Source: JACKII01 sp041687435
GTDB lineage: Bacteria; Pseudomonadota; Alphaproteobacteria; Bin95
NCBI GenBank assembly: GCA_041687435.1
Contig: JAWLBX010000014.1
Location: 26,460-90,459 of the forward strand
Direction: 5' to 3'
Length of the DNA stretch: 64,000 nucleotides
The notes below the pieces were generated by a model. It made no database searches and was not told where the DNA came from. It was given only the letters and a program-made list of their open reading frames with translations. The translations under genes were made by a program, and so were the position numbers. Every line of letters begins with the position of its first letter. Within the stretch, counting starts at the first letter, position 1. Below, piece after piece: positions 7,974 to 15,395 of the stretch.

Positions 7974-8702
7974 ATGAACGCAGGCTTAACAGTGAAGCGA
8001 GGGATTCAGCCAATGGCGGGAATTCTACCCTGGGGACGGAATGTGGCGCGTGGCGGCGTCCACGTATCCCTTGGATCGGGCCTGAGCAGCCGCCGCAACC
8101 GGATGCTGAAGACGATTGCCGAATGGCCGGCAGCGTTGGCCCTGGTCCTACTGGCCTCGCCGTTGCTGCTCGTCATCGCCATGCTGGTCCGCCGGGATGG
8201 CGGCCCGGCGCTGTTCGTGCAGAGGCGGGAAGGCCGGCATGGACAGCCAATCCGGGTTTACAAGTTCCGTTCCATGAAGGTGGATGCCTGCAATCCAAAC
8301 GCCCGCAACAGCCTGGACGCCCACGGGGCGCGGGTGACGCCCGTTGGTGCCGTTCTGCGCCGAACCGGCCTCGACGAGTTTCCCCAACTGTTCAATGTTC
8401 TGAACGGCAGCATGAGCCTGATCGGCCCGCGCCCGCACGTTTACGACATGCAGGTCGGCACGGAACTCTATACCGACCTCGTGCCCGCCTACCGCAACCG
8501 CCTGGACGTGCGGCCCGGTATTACCGGGCTCGCCCAGGTGCGCGGCTGGTGCGGGGCGGTGGAGACAACCCAGCATGCTATCTGCCGCGTTGCGAGCGAT
8601 TGCGAATATATCGCGCGCTGGTCGCTGTGGCTCGATCTGCGCATCGCATGCAAAACCTTCTCAATCCTGGTCGCCCACCTGATCCGGCGGAGCGCCGCAT
8701 GA
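7974..8702 (+). CDS. Undecaprenyl-phosphate sugar phosphotransferase
   Basis: 242 residues, with one membrane helix at about 51-72 then the bacterial sugar transferase (PF02397) catalytic region: Y-K-F-R-S-M at 96-101, L-D-E-F-P-Q-L-F-N-V-L-x-G-x-M-S-L-I-G-P-R-P, and R-P-G-I-T-G-L-A-Q-V-R-G. These enzymes move a sugar-1-phosphate from a nucleotide sugar to undecaprenyl phosphate and start exopolysaccharide or O-antigen repeat synthesis. It is the short monotopic form without the five-helix N-terminal domain of WbaP. ATG 8013 is an alternative start. The stop overlaps the next gene (ATGA); first gene of an exopolysaccharide operon. Confidence 0.9.
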   Translation: MNAGLTVKRGIQPMAGILPWGRNVARGGVHVSLGSGLSSRRNRMLKTIAEWPAALALVLLASPLLLVIAMLVRRDGGPALFVQRREGRHGQPIRVYKFRSMKVDACNPNARNSLDAHGARVTPVGAVLRRTGLDEFPQLFNVLNGSMSLIGPRPHVYDMQVGTELYTDLVPAYRNRLDVRPGITGLAQVRGWCGAVETTQHAICRVASDCEYIARWSLWLDLRIACKTFSILVAHLIRRSAA

Positions 8703-9991
8703 GCGGTACCGCCGCTTATGCGCTTCCAGCGCTTGCCCTGGCCCTGGTGATGGCCAGCGCCTTTGCCCAGGGTGGCGAGACGCTGGACGGCCAGGCGCTG
8801 GTCCAGATCGCAGGGGCGGCGGGCTTCGCCGCTCTGGCGGTTGGCCCGGCGTGGCGATGGTCATGGCCCTTGCAGGCAGCGGCGGCTGCCTGGATGCTGC
8901 TTGTACTCTGGACCTTGGCGCAGGCCGCGCCTCTGGGAATCGGCGCCCATCCCGTCTGGCAGGCCGGACAGGCTGTTCTGGGCGACCCAATGCCCGGCAG
9001 CATCGCGCTCGATCCGCGGGCCACCGCAGATGCGGCCCTGCGGCTGACAGCCTACGCTGGCCTGTTCGCCCTCGGTCTGGTGGCGGCAGCGCCGGTGAAC
9101 GCTTGGATTGCACTCGGTACCGCAGCCATCGCCGCCACCTCGCTGATTGCAGGCGACCAGCAAATCGGGGTAACCGGTCTCGCCAAGGTCCGGCATTGGG
9201 GCGATGCCGCCTTCCCTTTTGCCAACCGCAACCATTTCTGCGTATTCGCCGGCATTGGCGGAATGGCAGCGGCCGCGGCTCTGCTGGCCTTGCCGGAACG
9301 GCGACGCCGGCTCGCGACCGTTCTCCTTTCCGCCGCGCTGCTGACTTGCCTTGCCGGCGCTTTCGCCAGCCATTCCCGCGCCGGTCTTGCAGCCCTGGCG
9401 GCCGGCGCCACGGTCATGCTGGCGCTGACCCTACCGGACCGTCGGGCGCTGCTGACCACGGCCGTGATTGGCGTGGCCGCAGCAGCCGTATTCGCAGCCG
9501 GCACCATCGTCCGATTCGAGACATTTGCCGAAGCGGCAGCCTTGCGCCTCGACATCATCGGGCGGGCTTTCAATCTTTCCCTGGACCGCCCGTGGCTCGG
9601 CACCGGCAGTTTCGAACTCGCATTCCAAAGCGTTTTACCTGCCTATCCGCAAGGTCTGGTGCAGAGCGCTCACAATATTCTGGCGGAATCCCTGGTGGAA
9701 CGTGGCTGGCCCGCAACCGCAGCGGCGATCCTGAGCCTGTTGCTCGTACTGGGACAATGCGCCCGCTCAATCGCCGGTGGCGGCGCCAGTAGAGTGCGCG
9801 GCGCTACCGCCATCGGAGTCGCGACAATGGTGTTGCTGCACGGTATGGTGGATTTTAGCGTTCACGCACCCACCATCGCCGCACTGGTCGCGATCATGCT
9901 GGGGCTGGGCGCGGGTTTGTCCCGGCAGCCCGCACCGGTCCCCGCTGTCAAGGTGGCCCGCGGCAACCCGCCCGACGGAGCCCGCGCATGA
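8699..9991 (+). CDS. O-antigen ligase/polymerase-like membrane protein (Wzy_C)
   Basis: 430 residues and about 10-12 hydrophobic segments. The central periplasmic loop contains F-P-F-A-N-R-N-H-F-C near residue 175 and the motif S-H-S-R-A-G near 222, both typical of WaaL/Wzy_C proteins. Further on lie D-R-P-W-L-G-T-G and A-H-N-I-L-A-E-S-L-V-E-R-G, which hold the conserved histidine. It likely polymerises or ligates lipid-linked sugar units. The start is the ATG inside the ATGA overlap with the sugar transferase gene; its own stop overlaps manC in the same way. Whether it acts as polymerase or ligase cannot be decided from sequence. Confidence 0.87.
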   Translation: MSGTAAYALPALALALVMASAFAQGGETLDGQALVQIAGAAGFAALAVGPAWRWSWPLQAAAAAWMLLVLWTLAQAAPLGIGAHPVWQAGQAVLGDPMPGSIALDPRATADAALRLTAYAGLFALGLVAAAPVNAWIALGTAAIAATSLIAGDQQIGVTGLAKVRHWGDAAFPFANRNHFCVFAGIGGMAAAAALLALPERRRRLATVLLSAALLTCLAGAFASHSRAGLAALAAGATVMLALTLPDRRALLTTAVIGVAAAAVFAAGTIVRFETFAEAAALRLDIIGRAFNLSLDRPWLGTGSFELAFQSVLPAYPQGLVQSAHNILAESLVERGWPATAAAILSLLLVLGQCARSIAGGGASRVRGATAIGVATMVLLHGMVDFSVHAPTIAALVAIMLGLGAGLSRQPAPVPAVKVARGNPPDGARA

Positions 9992-11403
9992 CCATCGTTC
10001 CCGTAATCCTGTCCGGCGGCAGCGGCACCCGGCTTTGGCCGCTCTCTCGGGAGTTGTATCCGAAGCAATTCCTGCCGTTGGTCGGCCGGCAATCCATGCT
10101 GCAGGAAACCCTGGCCATGACCCAGGGCCGGCGGGATTGCGGCAAGCCCATGGTGGTCGGAAACGAGGCGCACCGCTTCATCATCGCCCAGCAGGCCCAG
10201 GAAATCGGCTGCCCGCTTTGCCCGATCGTGCTGGAGCCGGTGGCGCGCAACACCGCGCCGGCCGTGGCTGCCGCCGCGGCGATTCTGGCAGCGGAAGACC
10301 CGGACGCGCTGATGCTGGTCCTGCCCGCAGATCACAGCTTTGGCGACCGCGCCGCGTTCATGGATGCGGTCAGCGCCGCCGCGCCTGCCGCCGCAGCTGG
10401 CCGTCTCGTCACCTTCGGGGTGAAACCGACCCGGCCGGAAACCGGTTACGGCTATATTCGCCCCGGTGAGGCGCTGCCGGACGGCAGCACCGTTCTCGCC
10501 GTACAGGAATTCGTCGAAAAGCCGGATGCAGAGCGCGCCGCGCGGTTCGTCGCCGAGGGTTATCTCTGGAACGCTGGGATCTTTCTGTTCCGCGCCGCCA
10601 CCGTACTTTCCGAAATGCGGCACCATACGCCGGCCGCAGTGGCCGCCGCGGAGACAGCGGTAACCGCTGGCACCAGCGACCTGGACTTTTTCCGCCTGGG
10701 AAGGGATGCGTTTGCCGCCGCGCCTGCGATCTCCATCGACCATGCGGTGATGGAACGGACTGACAAGGCTGCCGTCCAGCCCATCGATGTCGGCTGGACC
10801 GACGTCGGCGCCTGGAGCGCACTCTGGGACCTTGGCACGAAAGATGCCAACGGCAATGTTCTGGTGGGCGATGCCATGGCTCCGGACAGCCACAACGCCT
10901 ATGTCCGCAGCGATGACAAACTGACCGTGGTCCTAGGCGTGGATGACGTGATCGTCGTCACCACCGACGATGTAACGCTCGTTGCCGCAAAAAACAAAAG
11001 CCAAGACATCAAAGCCGTGGTGGAGGCGCTGCGCGCCGCCAAACGTGAGGAAGCGGATGCCCATGTCCGCGTTTACCGTCCATGGGGTTTCTACCAATCA
11101 GTGCATGCCGGGGACCGGTTCCAGGTCAAGCGCCTGACCGTCTACCCCGGTCAAAAGCTCTCCCTACAAAAACATTATCACCGGGCAGAGCATTGGGTCG
11201 TCGTCAATGGCACCGCCGTCGTCACCCGTGACGACGAAGAAATCCTCCTGCGAGAGAACGAGTCGGTTTACCTGCCTTTGGGCTGCGTGCACCGCCTCGC
11301 CAATCCGGGCCGCCTGCCCCTCAACATCATCGAGGTGCAAAGCGGCTCCTACCTGGGAGAGGATGACATTGTTCGTTTTGAGGATACCTACGGCCGCACT
11401 TAG
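9988..11403 (+). CDS. manC: Mannose-1-phosphate guanylyltransferase / mannose-6-phosphate isomerase
   Basis: 471 residues, two domains. The nucleotidyltransferase half (1-340) shows L-S-G-G-S-G-T-R-L-W-P-L-S-R, the pyrophosphorylase loop, P-K-Q-F-L-P-L, E-T-G-Y-G-Y-I, F-V-E-K-P-D and D-V-G-W-T-D-V-G-A-W. The C-terminal cupin half (360-471) shows R-P-W-G-F-Y, G-Q-K-L-S-L-Q-x-H-x-H-R-A-E-H-W and G-T-A, the type II PMI metal site. The bifunctional enzyme makes GDP-mannose from mannose-6-phosphate together with a phosphomannomutase, which is not in the window. Its product feeds the dehydrogenase encoded next. Confidence 0.94.
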   Translation: MTIVPVILSGGSGTRLWPLSRELYPKQFLPLVGRQSMLQETLAMTQGRRDCGKPMVVGNEAHRFIIAQQAQEIGCPLCPIVLEPVARNTAPAVAAAAAILAAEDPDALMLVLPADHSFGDRAAFMDAVSAAAPAAAAGRLVTFGVKPTRPETGYGYIRPGEALPDGSTVLAVQEFVEKPDAERAARFVAEGYLWNAGIFLFRAATVLSEMRHHTPAAVAAAETAVTAGTSDLDFFRLGRDAFAAAPAISIDHAVMERTDKAAVQPIDVGWTDVGAWSALWDLGTKDANGNVLVGDAMAPDSHNAYVRSDDKLTVVLGVDDVIVVTTDDVTLVAAKNKSQDIKAVVEALRAAKREEADAHVRVYRPWGFYQSVHAGDRFQVKRLTVYPGQKLSLQKHYHRAEHWVVVNGTAVVTRDDEEILLRENESVYLPLGCVHRLANPGRLPLNIIEVQSGSYLGEDDIVRFEDTYGRT

Positions 11404-11424
11404 CGGCATCGCAAAGTCAAACGG

Positions 11425-12684
11425 ATGACAGTGGTTGTCTGCGGTCTCGCCACCGTCGGGGCGACCATGGCTGCCTGGCTGTTACAGCGGGGGCATACCG
11501 TCATCGGTGTGGATGTGGACGACGCCAAAAGGGCGGCAGCAGCCGGCGGCGGCGCGCCCGTTGCCGAACCCGGCGTCGCCGAGGTGTTCGCGGAGGGCAT
11601 TGCGTCCGGCGCGCTCACCATCACAGCCGACCTTACCGGCGTTATGGCCGATCCGGAGGTGGAAACGGTGGCGGTCGCCGTCGGCACGCCGCGCGCCGAA
11701 GACGGCGGCCTGTCGCTGGCTCAGATTCACGCCGCCACGAACGCGGTGATTGACGGAATCCGCCTCCGTCCGCCGGGCAGCCCGCGCGTGCTGATCTGCT
11801 ACCGCTCGACCCTGCCGCCCGGTACCTGCCGCGACGTGCTGCTGCCGAAACTGGAACAGGCACTGGGCCCCGCAGGCGGCTGGTTCGAAGTCGCCTTCCA
11901 CCCGGAATTCCTGCGCATGGGCCATGCGCTGGCCGATGCCAGCGACCCTGGCCGCATCGTCCTCGGCGAGCGTTTTCCCGGTGCGAGCCACCGCCTGAAC
12001 GGCCTCTACGGCAACCCCAGCGCGGCCGTGTTCGAGTTGGATTTCACGAGCGCGGAAATGGCAAAAATGATGGACAATACGCTGCGAGCCAACAAGGTCG
12101 CCTTTGCGAATGAAACCGCCCGCCTCGCCCTCGCAGCCGGTGCGGACCCTGAAAGGGTGATGCGCGTGTTGACCGCGGACGAACGCTACAACCTGTCGGC
12201 AGCCTACCTAACGCCCGGCCTGCCCTTCGGCGGCTATTGCCTGCCGAAGGATAGTGCGGGCGTCGCAGAGGCTGCGCGTGAATGGGGGGTGGAGGCGCCG
12301 CTGTTCGCAGCCCTCAACGCCAGCAACGCCGCCCATGCCGACGCCATCGCCCATGCGGTGCTCTCCCAATTTCCAGCAGGCAGCCGGCTCCTGCAGGTCG
12401 GCCTCGGCTTCAAACCGGGCAGCACCGATCTGCGCGAAAGCCCGCTGCACGATCTGGCCGGGCGGCTGCTGCAAGCCGGAATCGATCTTGCCATCTACGA
12501 CCCCGCCTTTCCCAGCGCAGACTCGATGCCGAGGCCATTGCGCGGCTGCTGGTGCGCCCGGCCAGATGCCGGCGCGGTGGAGGCCGTGATCCTCGGCCAT
12601 CCGTGGCCGCATGCGGCGCGGCGCCCCCTGGCGCCCGTGATAGACCTCACCCATTTGAAGAGTTTGCAGCCCGCATTGCCCTAA
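11425..12684 (+). CDS. UDP-glucose/GDP-mannose dehydrogenase family, probably GDP-mannose 6-dehydrogenase
   Basis: 419 residues. Rossmann start V-V-C-G-L-A-T-V-G (the usual GxGYVG is GLATVG), D-V-D at the end of strand 2, a central dimerisation helix with E-M-A-K-M-M-D-N-T, and the catalytic cysteine in G-G-Y-C-L-P-K-D at Cys272, close to Cys268 of AlgD. The C-terminal UDPG_MGDP_dh_C domain has G-L-G-F-K-P-G-S-T-D-L-R-E-S-P. Placement after manC argues for GDP-mannose as substrate, giving GDP-mannuronate for an acidic polysaccharide (inference). No alginate polymerase genes are seen, so the product need not be alginate. Confidence 0.85.
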   Translation: MTVVVCGLATVGATMAAWLLQRGHTVIGVDVDDAKRAAAAGGGAPVAEPGVAEVFAEGIASGALTITADLTGVMADPEVETVAVAVGTPRAEDGGLSLAQIHAATNAVIDGIRLRPPGSPRVLICYRSTLPPGTCRDVLLPKLEQALGPAGGWFEVAFHPEFLRMGHALADASDPGRIVLGERFPGASHRLNGLYGNPSAAVFELDFTSAEMAKMMDNTLRANKVAFANETARLALAAGADPERVMRVLTADERYNLSAAYLTPGLPFGGYCLPKDSAGVAEAAREWGVEAPLFAALNASNAAHADAIAHAVLSQFPAGSRLLQVGLGFKPGSTDLRESPLHDLAGRLLQAGIDLAIYDPAFPSADSMPRPLRGCWCARPDAGAVEAVILGHPWPHAARRPLAPVIDLTHLKSLQPALP

Positions 12685-12769
12685 GCCGCCCGCTCGGGTA
12701 AAAGCGCGCCAATCTCCGAATACAGCCACAAAGCGGCCCGCACCATGCGGGCCATAAGGACCAACAGTC

Positions 12770-14452
12770 ATGGCGTCGTACCAGTATATTTACGTGATGA
12801 AGGACCTGACCAAGACCTTCCCGGGCGGGAAGACGGTCTTGCAGAATATCTGGCTGTCCTTCCTGCCTGGCGCCAAAATCGGCGTGCTCGGCCTGAACGG
12901 CGCCGGCAAGTCGACGCTGATGAAGATCATGGCCGGCATCGATACCGAGTTTAGCGGCGAAGCCTGGGCCGCGGATGGCGTCAAGATCGGCTATCTGGAG
13001 CAGGAACCGCATCTCGACCCCACGAAAGACGTGATGGGCAACGTCATGGAGGGTGTGGCCGAGACCATGGCGCTGATGGACAAGTTCAACGCCATCTCCG
13101 CCCGGTTCGGCGAGGAACTGACGGACGAGGAGATGAACGACCTGATTGCCGAACAGGCCGAGCTTCAGGACAAGATCGACGCCATCAATGGCTGGGAGGT
13201 GGAACGCAAGGTGGAAATCGCCATGGACGCGCTGCGCTGCCCGCCCGGCGACTCGCCCGTGGACAAGCTCTCCGGCGGCGAGCGGCGGCGCGTCGCGCTC
13301 TGCCGGCTGCTGCTGTCCGAGCCGGACATGCTGCTGCTCGACGAGCCTACCAACCACCTGGACGCCGAATCGGTTGCGTGGCTGGAACGCTTCCTGGAGC
13401 AATACCCCGGCACGGTCGTGGCTGTGACCCACGACCGCTATTTCCTCGATAACGTCGCCGGCTGGATTCTGGAGCTGGACCGCGGCCGCGGCCTGCCATT
13501 CGAGGGCAACTACTCCTCCTGGCTGGAGCAGAAGCAGAAGCGGCTGGAGCAGGAGGAGAAGGAAGAAAGCTCGCGCCAGCGCACGCTCAAACAGGAATTG
13601 GAATGGGTGCGCCAGTCACCGCGCGCACGCCAGGCGAAAAGCAAGGCGCGGCTGCAATCCTATGAGGAATTGCTGGCGCAGGACGACCGTAAGTCGCTGG
13701 ACAAGGCGCAGATCGTCATTCCCGCCGGCCCGCGCCTTGGCGACACGGTGATCGAGGCGGATCATCTGTCGAAGGGCTTTGGCGACCACCTGCTGATCGA
13801 CGACCTGTCGTTTCAGTTGCCGCCCGGCGGCATCGTTGGCGTCATTGGCCCAAACGGCGCTGGCAAGACGACCCTGTTCCGCATGCTGACCGGCCAGGAA
13901 ACGCCAGATAGCGGTACGCTGAAGATCGGCGAGACCGTGCAACTCGGCTATATCGACCAATCGCGCGACAGCCTGGCCGCGGACAAGACCGTTTGGGAGG
14001 AAATTTCCGACGGGCTGGATGTGATCCAACTCGGCAAGCGGCAGGTACCAAGCCGTGCCTATGTCGGCGCGTTCAACTTCAAGGGCCCGGACCAGCAGAA
14101 GCGCGTTGGGCAGCTGTCAGGCGGTGAGCGCAACCGGGTGCATTTGGCCAAGATGCTGAAATCAGGCGCAAACGTGCTGCTGCTCGACGAGCCGACCAAC
14201 GACCTGGATGTGGATACCCTTCGCGCGCTGGAAGAGGCGCTGCTGGACTTTGCCGGTTGCGCCGTGGTCATCAGCCACGACCGCTGGTTCCTGGACCGCA
14301 TCGCCACGCACATCATGTCGTTCGAGGGCGACAGCCACGTCGAATGGTTCCAGGGCAACTTTGCCGACTACGAGGCAGACAAGAAACGTCGCCTCGGCAA
14401 GGAAGCGGAACAACCGCACCGCATCAAATACAAGCCGCTGGTCCGGGCCTGA
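12770..14452 (+). CDS. ettA: Energy-dependent translational throttle protein EttA (ABC-F)
   Basis: 560 residues, the normal EttA length. Two ABC cassettes without membrane segments. Cassette 1 has the Walker A G-L-N-G-A-G-K-S-T, an L-S-G-G-E-R-R-R signature and L-L-L-D-E-P-T-N-H-L-D. A charged linker (about 240-300) with E-Q-E-E-K-E-E is the P-site tRNA interaction motif. Cassette 2 has G-P-N-G-A-G-K-T-T, L-S-G-G-E-R-N-R and L-L-L-D-E-P-T-N-D-L-D. It binds the ribosomal E site and gates the first elongation step according to ATP/ADP. AAGGA sits 10 bases before the ATG. It appears monocistronic. Confidence 0.95.
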   Translation: MASYQYIYVMKDLTKTFPGGKTVLQNIWLSFLPGAKIGVLGLNGAGKSTLMKIMAGIDTEFSGEAWAADGVKIGYLEQEPHLDPTKDVMGNVMEGVAETMALMDKFNAISARFGEELTDEEMNDLIAEQAELQDKIDAINGWEVERKVEIAMDALRCPPGDSPVDKLSGGERRRVALCRLLLSEPDMLLLDEPTNHLDAESVAWLERFLEQYPGTVVAVTHDRYFLDNVAGWILELDRGRGLPFEGNYSSWLEQKQKRLEQEEKEESSRQRTLKQELEWVRQSPRARQAKSKARLQSYEELLAQDDRKSLDKAQIVIPAGPRLGDTVIEADHLSKGFGDHLLIDDLSFQLPPGGIVGVIGPNGAGKTTLFRMLTGQETPDSGTLKIGETVQLGYIDQSRDSLAADKTVWEEISDGLDVIQLGKRQVPSRAYVGAFNFKGPDQQKRVGQLSGGERNRVHLAKMLKSGANVLLLDEPTNDLDVDTLRALEEALLDFAGCAVVISHDRWFLDRIATHIMSFEGDSHVEWFQGNFADYEADKKRRLGKEAEQPHRIKYKPLVRA

Positions 14453-14476
14453 AAAAGACAGGCTTCCCGGCCGTTC

Positions 14477-14500
14477 GAGGGCGGCGTAACGGCCGCCCTC
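14477..14500. terminator. Stem-loop between convergent genes
   Basis: Perfect 9-bp stem (GAGGGCGGC / GCCGCCCTC) with loop GTAACG, lying between the ettA stop and the convergent transglutaminase stop, which it overlaps by two bases. There is no T-run, so it may stabilise 3' ends or assist termination rather than act alone. Confidence 0.5.
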
Positions 14501-15395
14501 AGCCCTCCACCTCGACCACGTCAACCGCATGGTCGGCGACCTGCGGACCGGAGGTGCGCAAAACGCCCTTGACCGGCGACACGTCGCCATAGTCGCGGCC
14601 GCGGCCGATCAGGATGTGATCGACATCCGCGAAGGTGGCGTTGGTCGGGTCGTACTCAACCCAGCCGATTTCCGGCCCGCACCAGGCCCGCACCCAGGCA
14701 TGCATCGCGTCGGCACCTTGCAGGCGTGGCTTACCCTCGGGCGGGATCGTGCGCAGGAACCCGCTGACATAGCCGGCCGGTATTCCCACCGCGCGCAATG
14801 CAACGATCATGATATGGCTGAAATCCTGGCAAACGCCATGCCGGGCCTCAAATGCCTCGGCCACCGGCGTGCTCACCTCGGTCGCCTTCGGATCGAACTT
14901 CAGATCGCGATTCAACGCCAGCCCCAGCGTCTCCACCGCCTCCAACGCCGGAATGTCGGGCGGCAGGACCTCGCGCGCATAGGCGGCTATGGCCGGCACC
15001 GCCGGCAGACGCGGCGAGACGGGCAGGAAATGATGCGGGGCTTCCGGTGCCAGCGAGCGGATTTTCGCAATCACGGCGTGCAAGGCCGCTATCGTCGGCG
15101 ATGGCAATAACGAAGGCTCGAACCCGAACCGCCGCACACGCGCGGTCATTTTCAGCTCAATGCTCTCCTGCGCGCCGCGATAGGCAAGTTCCACCACACC
15201 ATTGCCGAAGAAATCCCGCTGGTCCCGGCGTTCGTCCGGCACTGGGTCGATATCCAGCACCGCGGCGATCACCTCCTGCTCGCCGGGAATGGTCGGCGGC
15301 ACCAGCCGCGCGACCTGGCGCGCACCGATTGCCGGGCTATTATAACTTTGGGTGATATGCAGGCCGATATCGTAGAGCATCGTCACCGCCGTCAC
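14499..15395 (-). CDS. Transglutaminase-like cysteine protease-fold protein
   Basis: 298 residues: bacterial transglutaminase N-terminal beta domain (about 1-85, starting MLYDIGLHITQSY after a short lead) and a transglutaminase core with the triad Cys189 in H-G-V-C-Q-D-F-S-H, histidine in M-H-A-W-V-R-A-W, and aspartate in E-Y-D-P-T-N. No signal peptide, so cytoplasmic. Proteins of this group are usually peptidases, not protein cross-linkers, and occur with ATP-grasp/alpha-E genes, as here. Third gene of the minus-strand arm; its start overlaps the stop of the preceding 799-residue gene (ATGA), so the products are probably made together. Confidence 0.88.
   Translation of the reverse strand: MTAVTMLYDIGLHITQSYNSPAIGARQVARLVPPTIPGEQEVIAAVLDIDPVPDERRDQRDFFGNGVVELAYRGAQESIELKMTARVRRFGFEPSLLPSPTIAALHAVIAKIRSLAPEAPHHFLPVSPRLPAVPAIAAYAREVLPPDIPALEAVETLGLALNRDLKFDPKATEVSTPVAEAFEARHGVCQDFSHIMIVALRAVGIPAGYVSGFLRTIPPEGKPRLQGADAMHAWVRAWCGPEIGWVEYDPTNATFADVDHILIGRGRDYGDVSPVKGVLRTSGPQVADHAVDVVEVEG

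Noticed and set aside
8123..8698. N-terminal extension of the O-antigen ligase-like frame
   Set aside because: It reads the sugar transferase gene in another phase; the hydrophobic protein begins at the ATG in the ATGA overlap at 8699.
10830..10846. Sigma54-like sequence TTGGCACG-N4-ATGCC inside manC
   Set aside because: GG-N10-GC spacing is correct, but it lies in the middle of manC coding sequence in sense direction, has ATGC instead of TTGC at -12 and no paired upstream palindromes.
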